Source of the DNA: CBDEGK01 sp965237855
Lineage (GTDB): Bacteria > Pseudomonadota > Gammaproteobacteria > Pseudomonadales > Halieaceae
Direction: 5' to 3'
DNA: 64,000 bases
Assembly (NCBI GenBank): GCA_965237855.1
Contig: CBDEGK010000004.1
Span: 806,001 to 870,000 of the forward strand
A model generated the notes under the pieces. That model saw only the letters and a list, made by a program, of their open reading frames with translations. It did not search any database and was not told the origin of the DNA. Shown here in pieces: positions 1 to 9,768 of the stretch (position 1 is the first letter of the stretch; the number at the start of each line of letters is the position of its first letter). Made by a program: the position numbers and the translations under genes.

Positions 1-1
1 T

Positions 2-136
2 TTTCGAAACACCGGTTTCACCGCACATCCCCGGTATCTCGAAGTAGTGGAACTACTCGGTATGTTTGATATCTGGGAACAACGCGGGCCACCGGATTTC
101 TGCGACAAGGTGGATGAAGATTGGGTCTGTGAATAG
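2..136 (+). CDS. C-terminal end of a TPR-type regulatory or adenylate-cyclase-like protein (partial)
   Basis: The reading frame is open from base 2 and ends at TAG 134-136. The last 44 residues include HPRYLEVVELLG, then WEQRGPPDFC and VCE at the end. This ending is typical of large gammaproteobacterial proteins that pair a sensor, winged-helix or cyclase domain with C-terminal tetratricopeptide repeats. The family is recognised only from this tail, so the N-terminal domain and exact function cannot be stated. The gene begins before the window. A repeated sequence starts at its stop codon. Confidence 0.5.
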   Translation, partial: FRNTGFTAHPRYLEVVELLGMFDIWEQRGPPDFCDKVDEDWVCE

Positions 137-180
137 TGCTAGTCGGGGAAAGCACCTATCCCATCCATGCATCCATGTCA
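131..180. repeat. Direct repeat copy A (partner at 6856-6904)
   Basis: About 50 bases starting at the TPR gene stop codon resemble 6856-6904. The last 32 bases (149-180, beginning AAAGCACCTATCCC) match 28 of 32 positions in the other copy. This copy overlaps the stop codon of the AraC-type gene on the minus strand. The two copies bracket the AraC, DUF1214, sulfatase and TonB-receptor block. Whether it is an attachment site, a duplicated terminator or a recombination scar cannot be told from sequence alone. Confidence 0.6.
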
Positions 181-1383
181 TTTCGATTCGGATCTTGATA
201 GCTGCCGCCGAAATGCTGTGGGTGTCATTCCGACATGCTTCTTAAACTGTGTATAAAAAGTCGATTTGGAATTGAACCCGGCTTCCAGGGCGATATCCAG
301 AATTGACCACGGCGATGCATCCTCAAGCAACAATTTCTGGGCTGCCTGAATCCTGTAACCGTTAATGAAATCATAAAAGTTCATGCGGGCACAGGAGTTG
401 ATTACCTGCGATAACTGAGCAGGTTGAATAATAAGCTTCTGCGCCAGCTCCGCGAGGGAGAGATTGGGTGCCAGGTAGGGTTTGTCGGTCTCCATCAAAA
501 CGGTTAACAGTTCCCAGTAGTGTTGCGCGTGCTCGCTGCCCAACCCCGTACTCCGGTATTTGCGATTTGCGTCTGCAGTCGGACCTGATTGCCTGTCGTG
601 AAGGGACTGCTCGGCAAGCGAAGTGGCAGCGTCGTGTTCGTTGGTTTGTGGTCCTGTCGGGTCAGCTCGATGGTGAAAAATCAGCGGTTGACGTATACCC
701 ATGTGGCCAATGTAGAAAATCAGGGCGACAGAAACTATCTTGAACCAATATAGCCTGGGAACTGACTCCGGCACCGGCAGCAATACGCTGAGACTGACCA
801 GGATCATGAACCACGACAGGCCACGCAGCCAGTTGAGGTTGACCCGCTCGGTAGATGAGAACTCGTCAAGAATACGCGTGCGGTGGGCGCGCAGCTTTAT
901 CAGGCACGCGGTGCTATAGCCAATTAGTGACAGCACAATGGGTATGTAAGAAATGAAGATGATGCCCCATTGTGCGCGACCGCTGCCCTGGCTGATGACC
1001 ATCATCTGTTGTTTCACCTCTGTGGGTTGCAAAAACAGCGGAATCAACAACAACCATGTGATCAAGAGGGGAATGAAATGCACCCATTGGGAGCGGCTGA
1101 AGGACCAGTCAGGATTCGTCAACGCCCGGGTGTAAAAATACAGCAGGGGGCCCAGGCCCAGATAGGTTGGGAAGCCCAGCATGAACAAGTAGGGTGCCGC
1201 CTCGATCACAGTACTGCGAGTGAAGAAGCCGTGAACGAGATTCAACACCAGAATACCCAGCAACAACGCCAGGCAACCGTTGGCGCGCTTGTTCGCCTCC
1301 GGCAAGGTCAACAGCACGCTGATGACCAGCAGCGCAGCGGCGATACCCCCCGAGCGAAGAATTATCATCAAATCGTCTGTCAT
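178..1383 (-). CDS. AraC-family transcriptional regulator with N-terminal membrane domain
   Basis: The 401-residue protein starts with about seven hydrophobic segments (residues ~5-235) and ends with an AraC/XylS DNA-binding domain (residues ~295-395). That domain carries the two helix-turn-helix units, including DIALEAGFNSKSTFYTQFKK. Membrane-anchored AraC proteins of this layout usually sense an external or membrane signal and control neighbouring uptake and catabolic genes. It is divergent from the DUF1214, sulfatase and TonB-receptor genes, which are its likely targets. A second protein of the same layout lies at 58349-59491. The ligand is unknown. Confidence 0.85.
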   Translation of the reverse strand: MTDDLMIILRSGGIAAALLVISVLLTLPEANKRANGCLALLLGILVLNLVHGFFTRSTVIEAAPYLFMLGFPTYLGLGPLLYFYTRALTNPDWSFSRSQWVHFIPLLITWLLLIPLFLQPTEVKQQMMVISQGSGRAQWGIIFISYIPIVLSLIGYSTACLIKLRAHRTRILDEFSSTERVNLNWLRGLSWFMILVSLSVLLPVPESVPRLYWFKIVSVALIFYIGHMGIRQPLIFHHRADPTGPQTNEHDAATSLAEQSLHDRQSGPTADANRKYRSTGLGSEHAQHYWELLTVLMETDKPYLAPNLSLAELAQKLIIQPAQLSQVINSCARMNFYDFINGYRIQAAQKLLLEDASPWSILDIALEAGFNSKSTFYTQFKKHVGMTPTAFRRQLSRSESK

Positions 1384-1602
1384 ACGCCGCCGTCTGTCAT
1401 GAATTCGAGTCCCGATTCATCGATGTCCGTCTGGATAATAGCAATAAAATCAATATATTCAATAAGTTGCGATCAATTATTAGCGCATGAATTATTTTAT
1501 CCACACTCATAAGTACGGACGAAAAGACCGTTGTCCACTGCTATAACTGTGGCCATGAACGTGAATTCGGTGAATTGAGATCGAACTAATGGATCCTGGA
1601 GT
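1384..1602. promoter_or_regulatory. Divergent promoter region between AraC regulator and DUF1214 gene
   Basis: This is a 219-base gap between divergent genes, with an AT-rich core around 1440-1500 (many AATAA and ATTATT steps). It must hold the promoters for both directions and probably the AraC-type operator. I could not fix clear -35 or -10 boxes or a convincing operator repeat, so only the region is reported. Confidence 0.4.
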
Positions 1603-2850
1603 ATGAATGTGTCGGTAAAAACTTTCTCGGTAGGTGGTTACAAACTGGTTCTGCTTGTCCTGGCCACTGCATTTATTAGTGCAGGCATCGGGCAAATGGA
1701 TTGGCGCCAGCTGTTGGGTAGCAGTGGTGACCAGTACAGCAGTCTATGGGTAGAATTTTGTGAGGAGCTCAAGCGGGCGGGCTCGGCGATCGAGTTCTAC
1801 TCGCCTGACGACAACGAGCTTGATCGGGCAGAAGGGTACCGTTTTCTCACTCGCACGTTAAGGCTCAGCCTGCTGTCAGAGCTCGAACATTTTGACGCAG
1901 CGCGCCCGGTGATCTGGCAATCGGAAACACCCACCCGGAAATTCGGCGGCAACAACCCCGATGAACTCTACTACGACGCGTATATCGACGGCAGTAAAAC
2001 CTATCGAATCAGTGGTCAGCGTGGCACCACGCCGCTAATTGAAGTCACCGTATATGAGGGGCGTCTACGCAGTGGCGAGCGTGGCAAGCACGTGGCCCAC
2101 CTGACTGAGCGGGACCTGCTTATAGGGGAGGACGGCTCTGTTGAAATCATCCTCAGTCCCGAGCCCCACGAGGGCAACTGGATTAAGACCACCAAGGAAA
2201 CCAACTTCCTGTTTATCCGCCAATACCGTTTTGACTGGGCGACAGATCAGCCTGCCGAGCTGATCATTGAGCCGGAGATTATGGCGGGCCCACCGGCAGA
2301 GCTGACGCTTGCCCATGTGCGAGAACGCCTGTTGGCCGCCGCCCGGGCGGTTGAATACAACGCCTCCTATTGGCCCAAGCTCACCAAGCTGGCGTCACTG
2401 CGGGCCAGCAACAAGATTATGGACCCCATAATGCCCGGAGCCGAAGAGGACACACCGGAAACAAAGGACACAACGCTTCCCCAGGGGCACATCCTGCAGC
2501 CGGGTTATTTTGAGCTGGAAGATAATGAAGCCCTGTTGATCCGGTTTACGCCGCCACCGGGCCTGGCTTACTGGGGCTTTTCACTGATCAACCGGTGGTT
2601 TGAATCGCTGGATTATCGCTATTCCAACGTTCACAGCAATCATCTGCGCGCGCAGCTCTCAGAGCAGGGCGAGGTTACCCTGGTGGTGGCGCATCGGGAT
2701 CCGGGTGTGGCCAACTGGATAAGTACCACCGGACACAGGGAAGGCATGATGTTATTTCGTTGGACCAGGCCAGAACCTGGAACCGAACTGCCCGATGTCA
2801 GGGTAGAGAAAGTAGCTCTGGACAGCCTGCCAGGGCATACCGCGCGTTAA
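1603..2850 (+). CDS. DUF1214 domain-containing exported protein
   Basis: The 415-residue protein has a hydrophobic N-terminal segment (residues ~12-30) suggesting export or membrane anchoring. The middle block YDAYIDGSKTYRISGQRGT and the C-terminal block (residues ~295-400: LEDNEALLIRFTPP, then SLINRWFES) match the DUF1214 family. The family's activity is not known. An ATG preceded by GGAG (TGGATCCTGGAGTATG) supports this start. It is the first gene of a run with a sulfatase 12 bases downstream and a TonB receptor, so a role in handling the same substrate is inferred. Confidence 0.8.
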   Translation: MNVSVKTFSVGGYKLVLLVLATAFISAGIGQMDWRQLLGSSGDQYSSLWVEFCEELKRAGSAIEFYSPDDNELDRAEGYRFLTRTLRLSLLSELEHFDAARPVIWQSETPTRKFGGNNPDELYYDAYIDGSKTYRISGQRGTTPLIEVTVYEGRLRSGERGKHVAHLTERDLLIGEDGSVEIILSPEPHEGNWIKTTKETNFLFIRQYRFDWATDQPAELIIEPEIMAGPPAELTLAHVRERLLAAARAVEYNASYWPKLTKLASLRASNKIMDPIMPGAEEDTPETKDTTLPQGHILQPGYFELEDNEALLIRFTPPPGLAYWGFSLINRWFESLDYRYSNVHSNHLRAQLSEQGEVTLVVAHRDPGVANWISTTGHREGMMLFRWTRPEPGTELPDVRVEKVALDSLPGHTAR

Positions 2851-2862
2851 GGGGAAAGCATA

Positions 2863-4377
2863 ATGTTTATGAGTATTACAAAATCGCCTCGAATTCTGAC
2901 CACGACGCTGCTTCTGCTGCTATTGGCGCCCGCGGCGCAAGGCAATACCGGTCGGCCGAATGTGCTGATCATGCTGGCTGATGATCTGGGCTGGAACGAC
3001 GTGGGCTTTCATGGCAGCTCCATCGAAACACCCTCGCTGGATCGACTCGCCCAGGAGGGCGTTGAGCTGACTCGACTGTATACCAACCCCATCTGTACAC
3101 CCACCCGAGCGGCCTTGATGACCGGCCGCGATCCGGTGGAAATGGGCTTCGCCCATTCGGTTATCCCGCCCTGGTCCAATGTCGGTATCCCATTGGACGA
3201 GGATTTCATGAGCGAGACCTTCCGCGACAACGGCTACCAGACCGGCATGATCGGCAAATGGCACCTGGGCCATCACAATCGGGCGCAAGCACCCAATGCA
3301 CGGGGCTTTGATTATTTTTACGGCAACCTCACCAGCGGCCCCGACTACTATAGTCACGAGAGCCGTGTGGGAGGGCTGGACTGGCAGCGCAATGGCAACA
3401 GCGTGGAGGAGGAAGGTTACAACACTGAACTGATCGCTGCGGCCGCCCAGAAGTTTCTTCGTGAGCGCGACCCGGAGCGCCCCTTTTTACTCTATATTCC
3501 CTGGAACGCGCCACACACACCGCTGCAGGCCCCAAAACGATTGATGGCCAAGTATGTCGGCGAATTAAATCCACAGCGTATTATTTTTGCTGCGATGACA
3601 GAGGCAATGGATACGGCCGTAGGCGAGATATTGCAGACCCTGGAGGAAGAGGGGCTCGCCGATAACACCGTCGTGCTGTTTTTCAGTGACAACGGGGGCA
3701 TGCCTGCGGTGGGAGGTCGCAACACGCCGCTGCGCGGAGGCAAGGGGCAGACTTTTGATGGCGGCATCCGGGTGCCGGCAGTTATCCGTTGGCCGGCGAA
3801 GTTAGCCGGAGCGCAGAAGAACGATCAGATAATGAATGTCTACGATCTGTTTCCAACCCTGGCGGCTGCGGCAGACATCGTTACCGGCAACGACAAAGCG
3901 CTGGATGGTGTGAACCTGCTGTCATCCCTTACCGACGATCGGCGAGTGCCGCACAAACCAATGTTCTTCTCAGCAGATACCCTGACCCCCGATGCCATTC
4001 GCTACGGCGTGATCCGGTGGCCCTGGAAACTAATGCGTGAGGAACAGCAAACGGACACCGGGCTGCAAATCCGCGAGTTTTTATTCCACCTGGAACAGGA
4101 TCCGCGGGAGCAACACGACCTGGGCCAAGCGCAGGTGGAGATTACCAGCGAACTTAACCAGCTTTTGACCCAGTGGAAACGCCGCGCACCTCAGCACGAA
4201 CTGCGCTTCAATCACTTTCCGCATCCCGGTTGGGCGCCTCCGCGGGATTGGAATGAAGCACTGCTCGATGCATCCGAGATTGATGCCTCGTATTCCAAAG
4301 ATAAACAACTATCGCAATCACTGCAGCTGAAGCTACGGGAAAAGATGATGCAGTGGTTCAACGACAGCAGCACCTAA
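2863..4377 (+). CDS. Type I sulfatase (arylsulfatase-like), exported
   Basis: This 504-residue alkaline-phosphatase-superfamily enzyme hydrolyses sulfate esters. A signal peptide (residues 1-27, ending PAAQG) points to the periplasm or surface. The formylglycine motif C-T-P-T-R has its cysteine at about residue 78. That cysteine must be oxidised by a formylglycine-generating enzyme, which is not in this window. Metal ligands are visible in ADDLGWND (residues ~39-46) and SDNGG, and GKWHLGH is also conserved. The length is normal. Lying between a DUF1214 gene and a TonB receptor, it probably desulfates a substrate imported by that receptor. The substrate is unknown. Confidence 0.92.
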   Translation: MFMSITKSPRILTTTLLLLLLAPAAQGNTGRPNVLIMLADDLGWNDVGFHGSSIETPSLDRLAQEGVELTRLYTNPICTPTRAALMTGRDPVEMGFAHSVIPPWSNVGIPLDEDFMSETFRDNGYQTGMIGKWHLGHHNRAQAPNARGFDYFYGNLTSGPDYYSHESRVGGLDWQRNGNSVEEEGYNTELIAAAAQKFLRERDPERPFLLYIPWNAPHTPLQAPKRLMAKYVGELNPQRIIFAAMTEAMDTAVGEILQTLEEEGLADNTVVLFFSDNGGMPAVGGRNTPLRGGKGQTFDGGIRVPAVIRWPAKLAGAQKNDQIMNVYDLFPTLAAAADIVTGNDKALDGVNLLSSLTDDRRVPHKPMFFSADTLTPDAIRYGVIRWPWKLMREEQQTDTGLQIREFLFHLEQDPREQHDLGQAQVEITSELNQLLTQWKRRAPQHELRFNHFPHPGWAPPRDWNEALLDASEIDASYSKDKQLSQSLQLKLREKMMQWFNDSST

Positions 4378-4391
4378 GGCAGGAGTACACC

Positions 4392-6812
4392 ATGAAATAT
4401 TACAATATCCGCAGCAAGATGCTGGCTCTGGCCATCGTCACGATTGTGCCGTGTATCTCCGTCCCGCAGTCGTGTCTGGCGCAGGGCAATATACTGGAGG
4501 AGGTGGTGGTAACCGCTCGCAAGCGCGAGGAATCTCTGCAAGAGACACCCGTGGCCGTAACGGCCCTGGGCAGTGATGCACTGCGAGACGCAAACATCCG
4601 TAATCTCGCAGATCTCAGCGCCAATGTTCCGGGGCTGGACTCAAAGGTCGGCAGTAAATCCGGTGAATTTTCTATCCGTGGTGTCGGCGCCAGGGACAGC
4701 AAGAATGTCCGCACGGACCCGGCCGTGGGTGTCTATGTCGACGGTATTTTTATCCCTCGTAACGACACCCAATTGGTGGAAACCGTCAACCTGGAGAGTA
4801 TTCAGGTTCTGCGGGGGCCCCAGGGCACTCTGTTTGGTAAGAATACCGCGGGAGGAGTGTTGCTGTTGACCACCGTCAAGCCTGCCGATGAATTCGGTGG
4901 CGAATTAGCAGGAGAAGTGGGTAATCTCGGCCGGCAAAACCTGCGGGGCAGTCTCAATATTCCGCTGTTGGACGATGTCTTGCTTGGCCGCTTTACGGTT
5001 GATAGCCGAACTCGCGACGGCTATATGAAAGATGCCGAAACCCGGCACGAATACGGCGATGAAGACAAGCTGGCGTTAGCCGCACAGTTGCGCTGGATGC
5101 CGCTCGATGAGTTGCTTGTGGATCTGTTGCTATTCCACAGCAAGCAGGACGAGATGGCAGCCCCCCAGAGCTGCATCCTGGCCAATCCGGGGACCATCTT
5201 ACAGAGCTTCACCGCGCCCGGTGATTCCCGCTCCTTGGCTGAGACCTGCGCCCTGTCGGAACAGCTCCGTGACAGGCAGAAAGTAATCAACGACCGCGAA
5301 GGGGTCCGTTGGGAAATGGACTCGACCATGGCAGGGCTCAACATTGACTGGGAACTGGGTGGTTTGACGCTGCGTAGCATCACCGGCCTGTTACATCAGG
5401 AGGATATCAACAATTGGCGCGACCAGGATGCCTCGCCGATTTTTTCCATCCAAAATCTGGAACTGGTCGTCGATCAACTGCGGGCTAATGGCTTCGAGAC
5501 TGATCAGCAACGAGATTTCCTGTCCCAGGAATTCCAACTCGTAGGCACGGCATTCGATGACAAGCTAGATTTCACCGTGGGTCTGTTCGGATCCATGGAA
5601 TCGTTGGACCACAATCCCGAAGGCACAATGATCTCCTCAGCAGGTTTTCTGGGTCGCCAGGATGGCGACGATGTTGCCGTGCTGCCAGTGACTCTGGCGG
5701 GGTGGCGGGGCAGTTCCATTTCCAGCTATGACAACAAAACCTGGGCCGCATTTTCCCAGGGCACCTGGCACTTTAACGAGCGGTGGCAGCTTACCCTGGG
5801 CGGGCGGTACGGTGTTGAGGACAAGGAAGTGGAGGTGCTTAACTATATCAGCGAAGCGGAAACGCCCGGCCGGCTGAGCCGCGAGGAATTTGATGCGCTG
5901 GTGGGCACCATTCACCCGGTTATTCGCTCGCCGGGACGAGAACGTGAGCAGGCGGAGGACGATTGGAGTGAGTTTACCCCCATGGTCAGTCTCAGTTACC
6001 TCGCTCCAGATGCATGGTTGGACAATTCGGGCCTGGATAACCTGATGTTGTACGCAACCTACAGTAGCGGTTTCAAGGCCGGGGGATTCGCAAATTTTGG
6101 TGACGAACTCATATCGTTCGATCCTGAGACGGTGGATAACTACGAGTTGGGTATCAAACTCGATGCCCTGGGTAATCGCCTGCGGCTGAACGCGGCGCTG
6201 TATTCCATGGATTACCAAGATATGCAATTGACGGTGACTCGCCAGCTAAGCGAAATTCAGACTGCGGCGGGAACTGCCAACGCGGGTGAGGCCACATTGC
6301 AGGGCGTCGAATTTGAATTCAGCGTAATGCCAACGGAACACTGGTTGTTCCAGTTCAGTGGTAACTACCTGGACGCAAGCTACGAACAGTTTGATGATCT
6401 GGTGCGGGATCCGGTAAGTGGCGGATTTGTGCCGGTGGACCGTTCTGACGAACCCTTTGGTTATACCCCGGAAACCTCCTTCACCGTCGTAGCACAGTAC
6501 GCCTGGAACAACGGCTGGGGTGATTTCTCTGCCAGGCTCAGTGGATATTACCGCGATGAAGTGTATATCGGCCTGACAGCGGGCGCCGAGCAATCCCCTC
6601 TATCAACGCTGGATTCTTACGACCTGTGGAATGCGCGCTTGAGTTGGCAGTTACCAACTGCAGCAGATGTTCATATCGCTATCTATGTGGATAACTTTAC
6701 TGACGAAGAATACTTCGGCACCGGCAATATTGAATTGAGCTCCCAGGGAACCTTGACCGTTGTGCCTGGGCTGCAGCGAACTTATGGGCTACAGGCCAAT
6801 TACCGTTTCTGA
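4392..6812 (+). CDS. TonB-dependent outer-membrane receptor
   Basis: The 806-residue protein has a signal peptide ending near CLAQG, then a TonB-box-like EEVVVTARKR. A plug domain follows (VRGPQGTLFGKNTAGG-like motif near residue 150), then a beta-barrel ending in aromatic YRF. I chose the ATG at 4392, with GGCAGGAG just upstream, over an in-frame ATG at 4353 because the signal peptide begins at 4392. It imports a ligand across the outer membrane using TonB energy. Directly after the sulfatase, it is probably the entry route for the sulfated compound. Confidence 0.92.
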   Translation: MKYYNIRSKMLALAIVTIVPCISVPQSCLAQGNILEEVVVTARKREESLQETPVAVTALGSDALRDANIRNLADLSANVPGLDSKVGSKSGEFSIRGVGARDSKNVRTDPAVGVYVDGIFIPRNDTQLVETVNLESIQVLRGPQGTLFGKNTAGGVLLLTTVKPADEFGGELAGEVGNLGRQNLRGSLNIPLLDDVLLGRFTVDSRTRDGYMKDAETRHEYGDEDKLALAAQLRWMPLDELLVDLLLFHSKQDEMAAPQSCILANPGTILQSFTAPGDSRSLAETCALSEQLRDRQKVINDREGVRWEMDSTMAGLNIDWELGGLTLRSITGLLHQEDINNWRDQDASPIFSIQNLELVVDQLRANGFETDQQRDFLSQEFQLVGTAFDDKLDFTVGLFGSMESLDHNPEGTMISSAGFLGRQDGDDVAVLPVTLAGWRGSSISSYDNKTWAAFSQGTWHFNERWQLTLGGRYGVEDKEVEVLNYISEAETPGRLSREEFDALVGTIHPVIRSPGREREQAEDDWSEFTPMVSLSYLAPDAWLDNSGLDNLMLYATYSSGFKAGGFANFGDELISFDPETVDNYELGIKLDALGNRLRLNAALYSMDYQDMQLTVTRQLSEIQTAAGTANAGEATLQGVEFEFSVMPTEHWLFQFSGNYLDASYEQFDDLVRDPVSGGFVPVDRSDEPFGYTPETSFTVVAQYAWNNGWGDFSARLSGYYRDEVYIGLTAGAEQSPLSTLDSYDLWNARLSWQLPTAADVHIAIYVDNFTDEEYFGTGNIELSSQGTLTVVPGLQRTYGLQANYRF

Positions 6813-6855
6813 CGGGAGGATTGGGGTACTGAGAACTTAACACGCCTCATCCGGA

Positions 6856-6904
6856 GAATAGTATAGACGGATAAAGCACCTATCCCGTCTATGAATCCAT
6901 GTCC
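6856..6904. repeat. Direct repeat copy B (partner at 131-180)
   Basis: This is the second copy of the repeat described at 131-180. It lies in the 155-base gap between the TonB receptor and the convergent DUF3604 gene. CGGATA and TATCCCG could pair around AAGCACC to make a small hairpin. No other recognisable element is seen in 6813-6967. Confidence 0.6.
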
Positions 6905-6967
6905 GGCAACGGTCTGTAGACCAGCATTCGTATGAAGTCGCCGTCTTATGCTACCTGTTTCCTGAAC

Positions 6968-9145
6968 TTACCGGGGCGGGTAGTCCACAAATATCGGTGA
7001 AGACCAGGCTCGCTCTGAGGCGGGGGCCTGGCAGTCGTCACCGATATCAACACCATTGGCTTCGGAACAGGGGTTCACAACCAGGCATTGCCCCTGCTCG
7101 TCGAATTCGCAGCGCAGGTTATCCGCGTTCATGGTAAGGGTCGGCCTCTGGACAGCGCGCACATAGTACACCGCGTCGCGTTGCATAGCGGGATATTCCG
7201 GATCAGAAAACTCCACTTCACAGCCCGACCCCTGGTCTTCACAGGGTAATACCAGCCACGGGTCTTCGACCAGGCCATCGATAGATTCGTCCGCCGAATT
7301 CTGCGGAGTGATCCTGACCACCTCGATACGCTCTATCTCCTTGCGGGTATCTGAAGGGTGGTAGCATTCGCCACCGCACAATAGCTCGAGTCGCTCATCT
7401 CCCAGGACAGTATTGCTGTCCGCAGGGCAACCGGGTTTTTGTTCGAACGCTCCCAGTGCACGCACTTTGAATGTGGGCGCCTCAGTCGTCTCAACATTGG
7501 CGCCCATCGGAAGGATGCTTCCGTCCTCACCCTGCATATCGAACCACAGCAGGATGCGATCACCACTGGTGGCATAGACTTCCTTGCGATCCAACGCGTC
7601 CCAGATGCTCTGACGATCTCGTCCACTACTGTGTGCCGCCACCAGGCCGCCGGCGCCAAAAAAGGAAGTGAAGCGTTCAAAGTAATTGGACGGTGCTGGA
7701 ACTTCGGAGAGCGGCCTCGATTTCGAGACAGGATCAGCTTCGTTTAAAACCGCGGGCGGCCCCATCTGGCCCAGCGCCGCATCGGTGGATTTCCGCCGGT
7801 GGATTTCCTTGTAGCCATTGCCGGGGCGGGCGCTATGCACATCGCTGGAACCAATCAAGCCAAAGCGAAAGCGCTTGGGGTTGTTCTCGTCGTCAAAGTT
7901 TCGCAGGGCCAGGGCATACTGCACTGATCCCGCCGGTCGAAAGTTGTAGGCAGGCATATAGCAGTCGCGGCACTGGCCAGAATCCAGCCAGTCAGCTAAT
8001 TGCGCACCTGGCACCGTGAGATGACCCGAGGTGCCCGCGACAACATGATTAGCGCGAGCCTCGACTGCGCGAGCATCACACTCACTCCCCTCCTCACCTT
8101 CGCCCAGGCAGCGGGCGCGAATAATTTCCCCCGCCTGCCAACATTCTGGTGTGTAGTTGTCCCCTGGTGGCGGACAAGTCAGATTGCCCTGCTCATCGCG
8201 ACTGAGTGCGCGCCAGGGTTTGTACTGCTCGATATTGCCGTGACCGGAAAACACTTCGATCAGCGACTCGTGCTTTTCCGGATCAGTGTGAGCCTTCAAC
8301 TGTTTGTCCCAGCTGGTCAGCGGCGGCGTATAAAAGCCCCAGGTATTGCCGTGGGGAATCACCAGGTTGGGATAACCCCAATCATCCAATTTTCCAAACA
8401 ACTCCGTCGGCGTAGAGGCGCTCTCCTGACAGGTCGCGGGCAAATCCCTGACCGCCTGGCCCTTTTCGCATGTGGGCAGTTCATCCCGGTCCTGCAGGAA
8501 ACGGGCAAAGTCATGATAAGCCTGGCGATTGCCACCGGGGGCACCGCCGATAAACATCAACCGCACAAAGGCGTTGTAGGGGTTGTTGCCGTCGGGGAAC
8601 AATTGCTCGCGCGACGAGATAGGCCGGACCGGCACCCTGGCATCTTCCGTATCCAACAACACCACGTTCTTGTGGCCGTAGTGGTTGTCCGGTGTAGTAC
8701 CAATCTGCGTCCACTCCCAACCCAGGTAGGTCACCATATCCGGATTATCGGTGCTCTTTGATACCGCGTTGCAGTCGCGCACCATTTGCCGGGTTTCGCT
8801 CCACTGGGCCGGTGTTAATCCCTCTGCGTGGTCGTTGATCGACCAGAAATCCAGGGCCGAGCAATGACGGGCATAGTCGCAGGCGTCTGCCGGCGGATGT
8901 GCCCCCTCCCCCTGGTACATGGGCAGGCTGATGGTAAAGGCATCGAAGGAATAGGTGGTGTAAACATGCAGGTCACCGAACAAAATGCTTTTCTCCTCCC
9001 TGGCAGGAGGGACGGTGGAGCGCGGCAATTCCGCCACCGACCCCGCCAGCTGAGATTCACCCCAGTAGCCGTGGCTGGCGAAATAACCCCAAACCCCCAT
9101 CATCATCATCAGCAGCAGCAATCCTACAATAAGGAACTTACGCAA
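6968..9145 (-). CDS. DUF3604 domain-containing exported protein (PHP-like)
   Basis: The 725-residue protein has an N-terminal hydrophobic signal or anchor (residues 4-22, with a run of methionines). A histidine-rich block follows: FGDLHVYTTYSFDAF (residues ~55-70) and DFWSINDHAEG. These are typical of DUF3604, a family resembling PHP-type metal-dependent hydrolases but without established function. The start is a TTG with CGGAGA upstream on the minus strand. A paralog lies at 43414-45408. It follows the truncated hydrolase on the same strand and is convergent with the TonB receptor. Confidence 0.85.
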   Translation of the reverse strand: MRKFLIVGLLLLMMMMGVWGYFASHGYWGESQLAGSVAELPRSTVPPAREEKSILFGDLHVYTTYSFDAFTISLPMYQGEGAHPPADACDYARHCSALDFWSINDHAEGLTPAQWSETRQMVRDCNAVSKSTDNPDMVTYLGWEWTQIGTTPDNHYGHKNVVLLDTEDARVPVRPISSREQLFPDGNNPYNAFVRLMFIGGAPGGNRQAYHDFARFLQDRDELPTCEKGQAVRDLPATCQESASTPTELFGKLDDWGYPNLVIPHGNTWGFYTPPLTSWDKQLKAHTDPEKHESLIEVFSGHGNIEQYKPWRALSRDEQGNLTCPPPGDNYTPECWQAGEIIRARCLGEGEEGSECDARAVEARANHVVAGTSGHLTVPGAQLADWLDSGQCRDCYMPAYNFRPAGSVQYALALRNFDDENNPKRFRFGLIGSSDVHSARPGNGYKEIHRRKSTDAALGQMGPPAVLNEADPVSKSRPLSEVPAPSNYFERFTSFFGAGGLVAAHSSGRDRQSIWDALDRKEVYATSGDRILLWFDMQGEDGSILPMGANVETTEAPTFKVRALGAFEQKPGCPADSNTVLGDERLELLCGGECYHPSDTRKEIERIEVVRITPQNSADESIDGLVEDPWLVLPCEDQGSGCEVEFSDPEYPAMQRDAVYYVRAVQRPTLTMNADNLRCEFDEQGQCLVVNPCSEANGVDIGDDCQAPASERAWSSPIFVDYPPR

Positions 9146-9215
9146 GTTGTTGTTCTCCGGGTTCGTTCAGCCGTTGCTGCAGCACAACTCTCACCAGCAA
9201 ACCAATCGGCATTGT

Positions 9216-9641
9216 TTAGCGTGTCTCCAGGGTAGCAAAGCCAGTGGTAGTGGTATCCAATGCACCCGACTGAAGGTAGGCCAGTGCCGCGGGAATTTCC
9301 TTCAGGTAGGCATCCAGAAAAGCAACCGACACGTTTTTCACCAGCGCCAGTGCATCGCGCTGGGGTGGGCCCTCGAGTTCCGGCCGACAAATCAGGTTTC
9401 CCAAGTAGTGATCAGCCCCCTGTACCACCGGGGCATACTGATCACCCGCAACCGAGTTGTCAAAAGCCATCTTGTGCCTGCGCCAGTCGGACCAGAAGAA
9501 CGAATTAGTATCCCAGGTGCCCGTGGTCAATAGTGCCGCCTTTTCAAAAGCCCGCCAACTGTCCTCGCTAATTTCCTCGAACATCGGCCCCGGCGGCGAA
9601 ATGGCCAGCAGAACCAGGATTTCCGGGCTAATCAATTCCAT
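9216..9641 (-). pseudogene. Alpha/beta hydrolase remnant (C-terminal half only)
   Basis: The 141 codons resemble only the end of an alpha/beta hydrolase: a strand LLAISPPGP, then LLTTGTWDTN and GADHYLGNLICR. The histidine in the last motif fits the catalytic His position. The nucleophile elbow (G-x-S-x-G) and everything before it are absent. The same frame runs about 45 bases further upstream into AT-rich DNA and then meets a stop. No mobile element marks the break, so a simple deletion is inferred. An intact short protein with another role is possible but less likely. Confidence 0.6.
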
Positions 9642-9768
9642 ATAAAGGATGAATAAACTCTGAAAAGCTATAAAGATATAATGTTAATACATTTGCTGCG
9701 CCGTATGCTAGCATCAATACAGGTTATCGGGCCTCAGCCCGCGTCTTACCTGACACTAAGCATAGTCC

